Shown in pieces: positions 44,135 to 52,502 of a DNA stretch of 64,000 nt. The notes beneath the pieces were generated by a model that searched no databases, was not told the DNA's origin, and was given only the letters and a program-made list of their open reading frames with translations. The stretch is taken from positions 44,315-108,314 of the forward strand of contig NZ_OBQC01000015.1 of NCBI RefSeq assembly GCF_900220965.1, given 5' to 3'. How positions within the stretch are numbered: position 1 is the stretch's first letter; each line of letters starts with the position of its first letter. The position numbers were made by a program, and so were the translations under genes. This stretch comes from Ureibacillus acetophenoni (GTDB lineage: Bacteria > Bacillota > Bacilli > Bacillales_A > Planococcaceae).

Positions 44135-44493
44135 TATTCGTTAACCTCCTCAACTTTTTCTTTCTCCTTCTTCTCTTCCTGATCAGTTACTAATTTCAAA
44201 CCAATTACCCCAATAAGTAAAAGGATAATGAAAAGAATTTTCATTAGATGAATTGGTTCTCCAAAAATTACAATTTCTGAAATGACAGCCCCCGCTGACC
44301 CTAACCCAACAAAAACGGCATAGGCAGTTCCAGTTGGAAGATATTCTGTAGCTGTAATTAAAAAGTAATTACATAAAAGAATTGCTATAATCGTTCCAGA
44401 CCAGGTCCAAACGTCATATGAATGAGCTAGACCAATCACCCAAATTACTTCTAAAACGACCGCAATTAGCAGTTTAATCCAGTGTTTGTTCAT
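44134..44493 (-). CDS. SMR guanidinium exporter subunit (long, YkkC-like)
   Basis: A 119-aa four-helix SMR protein with the helix-1 Glu in AVVLEVIWVIGLAHS and GTAYAVFVGLGSAGAV in helix 3, the Gdx-type pattern. The C-terminal tail is unusually charged (EEKKEKEKVEEVNE). AGGAGGG precedes the ATG at 44493. First gene after the riboswitch. Confidence 0.9.
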   Translation of the reverse strand: MNKHWIKLLIAVVLEVIWVIGLAHSYDVWTWSGTIIAILLCNYFLITATEYLPTGTAYAVFVGLGSAGAVISEIVIFGEPIHLMKILFIILLLIGVIGLKLVTDQEEKKEKEKVEEVNE

Positions 44494-44520
44494 GTTTGTT
44501 CCCTCCTATTTTTACGAAAC

Positions 44521-44645
44521 AAAAAAAGCCAAAGAGATTACTATAAATAGTATCTCCCAGGCTTTTGTCCTTCCGTGTTACACGTATGTATACGTGCGTT
44601 TTCTCTCGGACCTGACCTCAATATGAGCGGAACCCTAGAAAACTT
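44521..44645 (-). promoter_or_regulatory. Guanidine-I (ykkC) riboswitch with terminator platform
   Basis: Minus-strand leader with class hallmarks: CTAGGGTTCCG at 44636-44626, GGTCCGAGAG near 44612, then ACGGAAGGACAAAAGCC and GGGAGAT at 44576-44552. The 3' part forms a terminator, GCC-GGGAGAT-ACTAT / ATAGT-ATCTC-GGC, followed by TTTTTTT. Guanidine binding should prevent termination and switch on the SMR genes 28 nt downstream. Confidence 0.93.
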
Positions 44646-44724
44646 TTCACTTTTCAATTGGTTCATATTATTTCACAGTTCATGAAAGATTTCAATATTT
44701 TATTGAGGTTTTTTGAATGAACGG

Positions 44725-44756
44725 AAAAAATCCGCCCTCTGTGGGCGGATTTTTTA
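44725..44756 (-). terminator. Terminator of the SLH gene
   Basis: ATCCGCCC / GGGCGGAT stem, 5-nt loop, T-rich tail. Confidence 0.85.
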
Positions 44757-47006
44757 TTAGTATCTAATATGGATTCCCTTTTTATATACCTCGTGTGCTA
44801 AACGAACTGTGGAAACAGCTAAATCTGCATAGGATACTTCTTGTTTTGGATTAAATTTATTATTCTCAGTTGTAATTAATCCTAATGAATGTGCTAACGC
44901 AACATATCCAACGTTTTCTTGACTTACATCTTCTGCATCATCAAAGTTCAGCTGATAAATTCCTTGGCTCTTTGCAGCTTCCTCAAGTCCTAATGTACGA
45001 ATATACCAAACTGCTAATTCTTCTCTTGTAAGACTCTCATCCAGATTAAACGTATTGTTGTCTTTTTTAAGAATACCATTTGAAACCGCGCGCTCAACAA
45101 CTTGGTATAATCGATGATCCGGTTTTATATTATCAAAGGAGTGGGACTTATTTCTTTCTCCATATGGGTAACCGAAATAAGTATGTGACATCGATTTGAT
45201 GATTACTTCAATGGCACTACCTTTTGTAACCTTTGCATTTCCATCAAAAGTCTTCGCATCACCAGCGTTGATAATTCCAGACTCAATCATATATTTAAGT
45301 TCATTTTCTGCCCAATCTGGAGCGATTACTTCCGGCTTACTCTTTACTGAATCGATCCACTCACCATTGTTTGCATCTAATGAGTTAAATCGTGAATCAT
45401 TGAATAATGGAGTATACACAAGATAGTAGTGATCCTTATTTTTGCTTGACCATAAATTCGTATAGTTAAGATCTAACTTAAAGTTTTCAAAGTATTTCTC
45501 AGTCGCTTTTTCTTTAGAAATGACCTTATCTACAGATGGCCAGTTCTTAATATCTGTAAAACTCACATTGAAATCAAGTAATGAGCCATCTTCAGAAGAT
45601 ACACTTAATGAAATATAATTTCCACTAACTACAAGACCGTTCACAATTCTTGGAAAGGCAAAACTATATGTTCCTCTATCTTCGTTAAAAATATTTTCTA
45701 CAATTGGCATAGAATAGTTATGAAGATAAGATGGTGCGTACTCTTTTAAATACTCCAATGCGTGACTCAATGCTTCCTCTTCGGAAAGTAGTTTGACATT
45801 TTCATTTTTCTCATCTTCAATTTCATCAATACCCAAATCACGGGATAAATGATTTCTAATATCCGTATACTGAATGATTTCACCTGTACGTTTATCAAGA
45901 ACTAAATTCGTCCCTGTTCCACCATTTTTATATTCATACATATAATTTATATTGATTACGTCTTGACCATTATAGTCATTTACCTCATCAATAGATTCAA
46001 TTCTTAGTTTAAAATCTTCAGAATCAACTGCGAGCAGCTCTTCAGCTAAAGCTTTTGCTTCTTCTATAGTGATATTTGGATTTTTAGGTGGTAATGCTTG
46101 TGTAACAATAGGTTGAATTTCATTTTTCTTCGGTACTTGTGGTGAAAATTCATACAACTTATACCAATCTCCCGTAAGAGCATGAATACCGTATACACTA
46201 CTATTTGGTGCATAAACGAGCTTTACACCACTAGCTCCTGTTTCATAGTCAACATCAATACTATACTGTAAATCAATTGATAGATTTTCTTTAATCTTTG
46301 TTAACATATCTTGTTCTGGCAATACCTTTGTTACATCATCATAAGTTTTACTTCCAGTACTATTTGAATAACGATAAAATTCACTAACTTCCCCGTTACC
46401 AAGTACAGTTACTTGAATCTGCTGATCTGAAATAGGTACATTATCTTTCAAACGAACAAAAGTAAATGAATAGCGGAAAGGTTCAGTTAGAAGTTGACTA
46501 GGATAGTAGTTGAAATTATCTGGTTGTAATTTATATTCGCTACTTTCCGGAAACTTACTTATAAATGAAAGAGCTACTTGTTTTGCTTCTTCTTTCGAAA
46601 CTTTTGCAGGGAATAATGCATCTACCGCGTTATCTGAACGGTAGTGGAAATTTACAATTTCTAAGTCATCTCCTACAAAGCTTGCACCACCATAAACAAA
46701 GTTACCATTTACTGATTTATCGAAGCTAAGGTCATATCGAATTGTATCTTCTTCATCAGGATAGCTTCTACCAGTCCACATATGAAAATCACTATCATCT
46801 AAGAAATCAAATTGATTTGGGAAAAATTCTTTAAATCTTTTAATCAAATCACTTTTTGTAACAACACTATCAACTTGAGAAACTTGAATTTGTACATCAT
46901 TCTGTTGAATATTTCCTAACGATGTAGCGCTTGCACCTGGTGCTAATATCCCTATTGTTAGACCAGTAGACAAAGTTATGACCCCTAGTTTTTTTATAAG
47001 TTTCAA
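44757..47006 (-). CDS. Secreted SLH-anchored protein with YcdB/YcdC-PepSY repeats
   Basis: About 749 aa. A signal peptide (LIKKLGVITLSTGLTIGILAPGASA) is followed by a long repeated region with PepSY/YcdB-like units; EEAL/EEAK helices (SKEEAKQVALSFISKFPE, TIEEAKALAEELL, SEEEALSHALEYLKEY, SKEKATEKYFENF) recur about every 130 residues. The C-terminal 180 residues contain three SLH domains that bind pyruvylated wall polymer (for example LTREELAVWYIRTLGL). TTG 47006 (GGGAGGG 6 nt upstream) is the start; a longer reading adds 22 residues without a ribosome site. Possibly a protease inhibitor or envelope factor; role unknown. Confidence 0.82.
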   Translation of the reverse strand: MKLIKKLGVITLSTGLTIGILAPGASATSLGNIQQNDVQIQVSQVDSVVTKSDLIKRFKEFFPNQFDFLDDSDFHMWTGRSYPDEEDTIRYDLSFDKSVNGNFVYGGASFVGDDLEIVNFHYRSDNAVDALFPAKVSKEEAKQVALSFISKFPESSEYKLQPDNFNYYPSQLLTEPFRYSFTFVRLKDNVPISDQQIQVTVLGNGEVSEFYRYSNSTGSKTYDDVTKVLPEQDMLTKIKENLSIDLQYSIDVDYETGASGVKLVYAPNSSVYGIHALTGDWYKLYEFSPQVPKKNEIQPIVTQALPPKNPNITIEEAKALAEELLAVDSEDFKLRIESIDEVNDYNGQDVININYMYEYKNGGTGTNLVLDKRTGEIIQYTDIRNHLSRDLGIDEIEDEKNENVKLLSEEEALSHALEYLKEYAPSYLHNYSMPIVENIFNEDRGTYSFAFPRIVNGLVVSGNYISLSVSSEDGSLLDFNVSFTDIKNWPSVDKVISKEKATEKYFENFKLDLNYTNLWSSKNKDHYYLVYTPLFNDSRFNSLDANNGEWIDSVKSKPEVIAPDWAENELKYMIESGIINAGDAKTFDGNAKVTKGSAIEVIIKSMSHTYFGYPYGERNKSHSFDNIKPDHRLYQVVERAVSNGILKKDNNTFNLDESLTREELAVWYIRTLGLEEAAKSQGIYQLNFDDAEDVSQENVGYVALAHSLGLITTENNKFNPKQEVSYADLAVSTVRLAHEVYKKGIHIRY

Positions 47007-47229
47007 AACATTCCCTCCCAATAATTTGCAATCAAACCAATTATATACTAAAAACTTAGAATAGTAGAACAAATAATAGAAAAGTTTTCCATAATAACGT
47101 AAAAATATATACTATTTTGTTAATAATTGGTTTTTCCTATAATGAATAAGAACTACATTGAAAATCTATCATTTTAAAAGAAACCAAAGGTCCGTTATGA
47201 TAGAAGAAAGGTTTGCTGGAGGTGTTGAT

Positions 47230-48060
47230 ATGGCTAAAGAAAAGGAACAACCTGAACAAGATCCTATTAGCGAAGAAGAGTTAATAGAACTTGTTCTTGA
47301 AGCACAAGCAGAAGCGCTAGAAAAGCAACGACTAGAACGTTTAGATCGCCTTGAAGGTAAACAAATAAAACGAAAACGTCAACCGCCTTTTGCAAGGTTT
47401 ATCGCATGGCTCATCGCCATTATGCTTACCTTTAGTACGTTTGCTATATTCTTTGAAATATTCTCTATTCCAGCCGTAGAATTTTTAAAGAAATCGACTT
47501 CACTGTCATTCCAAAGTAATATTCAAACATATAAAAAGTCCGTCGTACAAATCTCAACACATGAAAGTAAAGGGACAGGCTTTTCAATTTCAGATGATGG
47601 CCTAATTGTAACGAATGCTCATGTTATCGAAGATGCATTATCTCTAACTGTCTATTTTCCTGAGGACGGTATTTATGAAGCTGAAGTAATTGAAAGTTAT
47701 CCGGAGATTGATATTGCCTTTTTACAAGTAGAAGGAACTGACCTACCCACTTTAGATTTGGCTAAAAACTATGAATTCACATTTAGGGAGGCTGTTTATT
47801 TTATCGGTAACCCTCTCTTCTTTTCAGGTATTGCAAATGAAGGACAAATACTTGGGACAAAGAGTCTTTCGGATTGGGAAGAGGACGTCTATATGATGGA
47901 TGCACCCGTCTACAAAGGAAACAGTGGCAGTCCTGTCATTGATATGAGTGGGTATGTTATTGGCGTAGTGTTTGCAACGTTGGATGATAAAGAACATGGA
48001 AATGTAGGACTGTTTATTCCGATTGAATTGGTGAATGAAAAACTTAAAAACATCAAATAA
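47230..48060 (+). CDS. HtrA-type membrane-anchored serine protease without PDZ
   Basis: A 276-aa S1C-family protease. The cytoplasmic tail is acidic and helical (EEELIELVLEAQAEALEKQRLERLDR), followed by one membrane helix (about 62-84) and an extracellular trypsin fold with the catalytic triad His (VTNAHVIEDA), Asp (YPEIDIAFLQV) and Ser (YKGNSGSPVID). No PDZ domain follows. ATG 47230 with GGAGGTG 6 nt upstream is preferred over TTG 47158. It likely acts in cell-surface protein quality control. Confidence 0.85.
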   Translation: MAKEKEQPEQDPISEEELIELVLEAQAEALEKQRLERLDRLEGKQIKRKRQPPFARFIAWLIAIMLTFSTFAIFFEIFSIPAVEFLKKSTSLSFQSNIQTYKKSVVQISTHESKGTGFSISDDGLIVTNAHVIEDALSLTVYFPEDGIYEAEVIESYPEIDIAFLQVEGTDLPTLDLAKNYEFTFREAVYFIGNPLFFSGIANEGQILGTKSLSDWEEDVYMMDAPVYKGNSGSPVIDMSGYVIGVVFATLDDKEHGNVGLFIPIELVNEKLKNIK

Positions 48061-48092
48061 AAAGTGCGTCGAAATAAAGGACGCACTTTTTT
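48059..48092. terminator. Bidirectional terminator
   Basis: AAAAAGTGCGTC / GACGCACTTTTT between convergent genes. Confidence 0.85.
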
Positions 48093-48094
48093 GT

Positions 48095-49105
48095 TCATTC
48101 ATTTTTATTTAGTTTAAATTCTTCCGCAAGCAAACGATATACTTTTAAACGCATTTCTTGCGAATGGGGAATTGTACAAATCATCGCTTCATCAAAGCCA
48201 TATAGTTCTTGCTCTTGTCTTAAATAATCCCCTACTTCTTTTGCAGTACCTACAATATTCAACTTACGATTTTCTTCAAGCCACATCTTATCCATTTCTG
48301 TTAACGGATAATCTTTTGCTTCTTCAGGGGTAAGGCGTGGTGGGTTGACTTGGCCGCGCATAAATAACATTCGCGAGATATTTGCTGGTTTTGCCTCATA
48401 TTCTGCTTCTTCTTTGGTCTCGCCTACTGTAACAAAATAAGAAACTATAATTTCCGGCTTTTCCATAAAGGCTGATGGCACAAAACTATCTCGGTAAGCA
48501 TCAAAAACGCCCTTGTTCATGTAGCCATTGAAAAATTGCGCGTAAGAATAGCCGACTCCTCTTCTACCAGTTTCTATTGCACTGTTTCCACTTGAACCTA
48601 ATATCCAAGCTTCAGGTAACGGAACATTATTTGGTGAAGCTGTAACTCTTCTATAATAAGGGTTATCCGGAATTTCCTCATTTATAAATGCTAATGCAGC
48701 ATCAATCTTCTCATAAATATTTTCAACTTCCGGTCTTCGTCCATCGGATAAGGCATACATTGCATACTGATCTCCACCTGGTGCACGTCCAATACCAAAA
48801 TCAATACGTCCTGGTGCAAGGGCACTTAACGTTTTAAAGTTTTCAGCCACTTTATATGGTGAATAGTGCATAATCATCGTCCCACCAGTACCAACACGGA
48901 TACGATTTGTTTTTGCTGCGATATACGCAGCAGTTATTTCAGGTGCTGAACTTGCATAACCTTGTGTACTATGATGTTCTGCCATCCAAATTCGTTCATA
49001 ACCTAGTTCTTCAGTAACAATAGCAAGCTCAACTGCTTTTGCTAATGCGTCCTGTGCTGTATTTCCTTTAGTGATTGGTGCTTGATCTAATACGCTTAAT
49101 CGCAT
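48095..49105 (-). CDS. LLM-class flavin-dependent oxidoreductase
   Basis: A 336-aa luciferase-like monooxygenase. It has RLSVLDQAPI at the N-terminus, WMAEHHSTQGYASSAPE (about 41), IRVGTGGTMIMHYSPYKVAENF, GRIDFGIGRAPGGDQ and WILGSSGNSAIETG, a profile of the MsnO8/YwcH-type group. Uses reduced FMN; substrate unknown. ATG 49105 has GGGGGAG 8 nt upstream. Monocistronic, opposed to the protease gene. Confidence 0.88.
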   Translation of the reverse strand: MRLSVLDQAPITKGNTAQDALAKAVELAIVTEELGYERIWMAEHHSTQGYASSAPEITAAYIAAKTNRIRVGTGGTMIMHYSPYKVAENFKTLSALAPGRIDFGIGRAPGGDQYAMYALSDGRRPEVENIYEKIDAALAFINEEIPDNPYYRRVTASPNNVPLPEAWILGSSGNSAIETGRRGVGYSYAQFFNGYMNKGVFDAYRDSFVPSAFMEKPEIIVSYFVTVGETKEEAEYEAKPANISRMLFMRGQVNPPRLTPEEAKDYPLTEMDKMWLEENRKLNIVGTAKEVGDYLRQEQELYGFDEAMICTIPHSQEMRLKVYRLLAEEFKLNKNE

Positions 49106-49241
49106 CAATTGAACTCCCCCTTTGTCAGTTTTTCAATTATACTAACTTAATTATTTCAATTGTAACGAACAATGTATTAATATATCCACTTTCTAGGCTT
49201 ATCTAAGCGAGAGGACCCATTATCCTTCTCGCAAAAAAAAT

Positions 49242-49670
49242 TTATATATCCCAATTTAACTTTAAAATATTTTTCAAAATAATTAATTGTTCCTCACCAA
49301 TTACTTGAGCAATTTTATTTTCTAAGTTGGACTTTAACTCTGTATGTTTATCGCAGCATTGTACCCCTAGTTGGGTTAAACTTATGCATTTATCTCTCTT
49401 ACTATGTTCAGAATTACTTATTTCTACTAACCCTTTTGCTTGTAGACTTTTAATATTTTTGTGAGTTGCTTGTCTTGTAATAGTCACATTTTTTGAAACA
49501 TCTGATATGGTTGGTTTCTGGCCATAGATTTTATGCATGATATACCATTCAGTTTGTGAAATTTTTATATCACTCTGTTCTTCCCACATACTTTCAATCA
49601 TATGACGTACATAATCGTTTTTCTCAATTATTAAGTTAACTAGACCAAGACTATTTAGATGTTTACTCAA
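49242..49670 (-). CDS. MarR-family transcriptional regulator
   Basis: About 142 aa. Winged helix-turn-helix at about residues 45-110 (TISDVSKNVTITRQATHKNIKSLQAKGLVEIS, then the wing NSEHSKRDKCISLT). TTG 49670 follows GAAGAGGTG. Longer in-frame readings to 49736 would cover a near-consensus promoter and lack a ribosome site. It is divergent from the CarD-like gene; the shared flank holds an inverted repeat over both promoters, so autoregulation and co-regulation are likely. Confidence 0.82.
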   Translation of the reverse strand: MSKHLNSLGLVNLIIEKNDYVRHMIESMWEEQSDIKISQTEWYIMHKIYGQKPTISDVSKNVTITRQATHKNIKSLQAKGLVEISNSEHSKRDKCISLTQLGVQCCDKHTELKSNLENKIAQVIGEEQLIILKNILKLNWDI

Positions 49671-49703
49671 AATGAGCACCTCTTCTACTAAATTTTCAAT
49701 ATT

Positions 49704-49732
49704 ACTATAGAAGAGCGTCCATTCTTTGTCAA
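49704..49732 (-). promoter_or_regulatory. Promoter of the MarR gene
   Basis: TTGACA (49732-49727) and TATAGT (49709-49704) with a 17-nt spacer. Confidence 0.7.
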
Positions 49733-49752
49733 CCAAATTGACATTTTGACAA
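49726..49752. promoter_or_regulatory. Shared operator candidate between marR and carD-like genes
   Basis: TTGTCAA / TTGACAA arms with a 13-nt spacer; each arm is the -35 region of one of the two divergent promoters, so one bound dimer could silence both. Confidence 0.55.
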
Positions 49753-49774
49753 TTCCATGTTACACTTATATTGT
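49746..49774 (+). promoter_or_regulatory. Promoter of the CarD-like gene
   Basis: TTGACA (49746-49751), 17 nt, TATTGT (49769-49774). A second TTGACA lies at 49738. Confidence 0.55.
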
Positions 49775-49814
49775 AAACTTAGTTGACGAAAATACCCGAA
49801 TAGGTGGCGACTGT

Positions 49815-50315
49815 ATGTATAGTGTTGGGGATTTAATCATGTATTCTTCCCATGGCATTTGTGAAATTGACGATATAACTGAAAAAAACTTTTCGAACCA
49901 AACTAAAACCTATTATGTAATGCATCCTATTAATAATGCTCAACTTGTTATTAATGTTCCAATTCATAGCGATAAAATAAATTTACAAGATGTTGTTAAT
50001 AAAGCAACTGCTCAAAAGATTATTGATTCCTTCGAACACCCCGGTGTAGACTGGATTGAAAAAAATAATCATCGCATTCATATTTACTCTGAAGCTATTA
50101 AACATGGAGATCGATACGAGATTGCCAAAATAGTTAACACTTTAATGGTTAAACAACATGAACTACAACTGTTCGAAAAAAAGTTAAGTTCACAAGATAT
50201 GAAGCTATTAACATCTATACAAAATATATTATTCTCGGAACTCGCACTTTCATTAGAAACGACTAGTGATGATATTTATAATCGAGTTGTAGAATGTTTG
50301 AAACAACAAATCTAA
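49815..50315 (+). CDS. CarD/CdnL-family RNA-polymerase-binding regulator
   Basis: About 166 aa. The N-terminal RNA-polymerase-interacting Tudor-like domain opens MYSVGDLIMYSSHGICEIDDI, with TYYVMHPINNAQLVINVPI; the C-terminal half is helical (DRYEIAKIVNTLMVKQHELQ). CarD proteins stabilise open promoter complexes or oppose Mfd. ATG 49815 has TAGGTGG 7 nt upstream; a longer open frame starts within the promoter. Having the gene divergent from a MarR gene is unusual for CarD. Confidence 0.85.
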   Translation: MYSVGDLIMYSSHGICEIDDITEKNFSNQTKTYYVMHPINNAQLVINVPIHSDKINLQDVVNKATAQKIIDSFEHPGVDWIEKNNHRIHIYSEAIKHGDRYEIAKIVNTLMVKQHELQLFEKKLSSQDMKLLTSIQNILFSELALSLETTSDDIYNRVVECLKQQI

Positions 50316-50334
50316 ATATAGAATGACAGAATAT

Positions 50335-50386
50335 AAAAAAGAAGTAATCTTACCCTCAACATAGAGGAAAAGATTACTTCTTTTTT
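50335..50386. terminator. Bidirectional terminator
   Basis: AAGAAGTAATCTT / AAGATTACTTCTT perfect stem with A and T runs. Confidence 0.85.
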
Positions 50387-51306
50387 TATACGTTTATAAA
50401 ATAGTTAATAAATAATCCAATAGACAATAAAAAACTAAAAAGTGTATTTGTTAAGGCAGTTGATTTCATGGCAGTTCGCATAAGTGCAGGTTCTTTTACA
50501 CCGTTTCGGAATGCTTTAATTGCCGAAATTGGCTTTGGTAAACTTAATAAAACTACTAATGCCCAAGCACTTAAATCCCCTATCACGATTAAAATAATAA
50601 TCCATAAATACGAAATGAAAAATGCATTCGCCAATGCCATCACAGCAGCATCTCTACCTAATAAAATGGCAAGCGTCTTTCTTCCACCTTTCGTATCCTC
50701 TTCTATATCGCGAATATTATTAGACATGTTAATAGCCCCAACTAATATCATCGCTGGGATAGAAATCATAAAACTTAACAACGTTACTGTACCTGTTTGG
50801 ATAAAATATGAAATTAATACAAAGCCCGATCCCATTAATGCACCAGCAAATAATTCGCCAAATGGTGTATATGCTATTGGAAGTGGACCTCCTGTATATA
50901 AATAGCCTATTGCCATACCAAATAATCCAACGACCACTAACCACCAACTACTGCTCGCACATATGTAAACACCAATGATTGCTGCAAATATATATAGCAA
51001 AATTGCGACTGTCAGTACGTTTTTCGGTTTCAAACCGTGTCGAACAATTCCTCCGCCTATGCCGACAGATTCTGCTGTATCTAAACCACGTTTGAAATCA
51101 TAATATTCATTAAATAAATTTGTCGCTATTTGTAATGCTAGACAGGCAACCATCATCGCAACAAACAGCAACCAATTAATTGTTGTATCATATAACGCAA
51201 TTACCGTACCTAATATTACTGGTGCAAAAGTTGCAGTTAATGTATGTGGTCGTGTCATCTTCCACATTAGTTTTGCAGGGCTAATTTCCTTTTGAATTGC
51301 TTCCAT
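50386..51306 (-). CDS. menA: 1,4-dihydroxy-2-naphthoate polyprenyltransferase MenA
   Basis: A UbiA-family membrane prenyltransferase of about 306 aa that adds the isoprenoid tail in menaquinone synthesis. It has about nine membrane helices and the first Asp-rich motif NLFNEYYDFKRGLD (about 67-80), the second NMSNNIRDIEEDTKGGRKTLA (about 196), and the MenA opening MWKMTRPHTLTATFAPVILG. ATG 51306 is preferred (TAGGGAAG upstream); an in-frame start at 51357 is possible but weak. Confidence 0.92.
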   Translation of the reverse strand: MEAIQKEISPAKLMWKMTRPHTLTATFAPVILGTVIALYDTTINWLLFVAMMVACLALQIATNLFNEYYDFKRGLDTAESVGIGGGIVRHGLKPKNVLTVAILLYIFAAIIGVYICASSSWWLVVVGLFGMAIGYLYTGGPLPIAYTPFGELFAGALMGSGFVLISYFIQTGTVTLLSFMISIPAMILVGAINMSNNIRDIEEDTKGGRKTLAILLGRDAAVMALANAFFISYLWIIILIVIGDLSAWALVVLLSLPKPISAIKAFRNGVKEPALMRTAMKSTALTNTLFSFLLSIGLFINYFINV

Positions 51307-51481
51307 TGATCGATTCAACTTCCCTATAATAATATTTGTAACTACTATAATTTTCATCTACATATTGTTTGATGAGTCTTTCCATCTATCCATTATAACA
51401 AATTCTTTCATAAGTGCGAGAATGAAAGATTATCCACTTAAATTGTCGAAATCCCAATTTATTAATCTTCGTATACATGTA

Positions 51482-51522
51482 AAAAAGCCTACGAACCAGA
51501 ATGATTTGTAGGCTTTTCGTTT
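51482..51522 (-). terminator. Terminator of the GNAT gene
   Basis: AAAAGCCTAC / GTAGGCTTTT stem with T-rich tail on the minus strand. Confidence 0.75.
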
Positions 51523-51526
51523 TTGT

Positions 51527-52408
51527 TTAATCTCGTTTACTACTATAGACAAAATAATCTACTTGCATACATTTTTGAAACCCTGCTTTTTCATAAACAG
51601 ATAGAGCTCGTTCGTTCTCTAACTCTACATCTAACATGACAAATCTTTCGCCGTTTCTTAAAGAAAAATGTTTTGACCAGTTTAATAACGCTGTTCCAAT
51701 CCCTTTTCCTTGCATATCTGGATGAACAGCTAATGCTGTAATCTTTTGCACTTCGCCTTCTTTTGTCGTTGTCATCGTTCCAACGACTTCCTCATCCATT
51801 TCAGCAACCCAAACAACACTTCCTTCAGTTGCTGTATTGTACTCAATTAAATCAATTGATTCGTCACGGAAATCACCAAAAGCGTCACCAAAAATTTGAA
51901 TTAATGCATTTTGGTCATCCTCTGTATATTGTCGAATAGAGATATGATCTTCTAAATCAATTACAGATGCTTTGGCCTCAAAGGTTGCTTCAGAAAAACT
52001 ATAACGAAAACCGAAACGTTCTAAAAATGTTCTTCCATATGTACTATTCTCATGAGCAAGGGCAAGTTCACCTTCTGCACCACGATCATATAAACCTTCA
52101 TGTAACACTTTGAAAATGGCAGTTCCAATACCAATTTGACGATACATTGGACTTACAACCATTGACCATTCGTATGTATTTAACCCCATAATATCACTAG
52201 CACTAGCAACCCCTACTAATTTGTCTAGCCCATCATCATAAGCTAAAACGAAAAAACCTTTACTATATAACTCTCTACACTCATGTAAATTTAACAGGGA
52301 AGAATAACTAACTCTATCTACATTTCCTGCTTCATCACATAATGTTTTAATCTCTTCAAACGTCTCAGCATCAATCGGGAAAGATGCCGTTATAATAGAA
52401 AAATTCAT
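51527..52408 (-). CDS. Tandem GNAT N-acetyltransferase
   Basis: A 293-aa protein with two GNAT domains. The first (about 1-140) has a weaker acetyl-CoA loop (YRQIGIGTAIFKVL). The second (about 145-293) has the canonical V-x-x-(Q/R)-x-x-G-x-G/A loop HPDMQGKGIGTALLN and ends YEKAGFQKCMQVDYFVYS. The first domain may be only structural. ATG 52408 follows TTGGAG; a longer reading to 52471 has no site. Substrate unknown. Confidence 0.82.
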   Translation of the reverse strand: MNFSIITASFPIDAETFEEIKTLCDEAGNVDRVSYSSLLNLHECRELYSKGFFVLAYDDGLDKLVGVASASDIMGLNTYEWSMVVSPMYRQIGIGTAIFKVLHEGLYDRGAEGELALAHENSTYGRTFLERFGFRYSFSEATFEAKASVIDLEDHISIRQYTEDDQNALIQIFGDAFGDFRDESIDLIEYNTATEGSVVWVAEMDEEVVGTMTTTKEGEVQKITALAVHPDMQGKGIGTALLNWSKHFSLRNGERFVMLDVELENERALSVYEKAGFQKCMQVDYFVYSSKRD

Positions 52409-52502
52409 GATTATACTCCAATTCTTTTGTATATTCTCTATCATTTTAGAGTTACATAGAATGGAGTGCAACCACGAATTTTTGTGTTGTTTACTATTAA
52501 AT

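Noticed and set aside
49208..49242. GCGAGA...TCTCGC hairpin as the marR terminator
   Set aside because: The T-run lies before the stem on the minus strand and an A-run follows on the plus strand, the wrong order for an intrinsic terminator on either.
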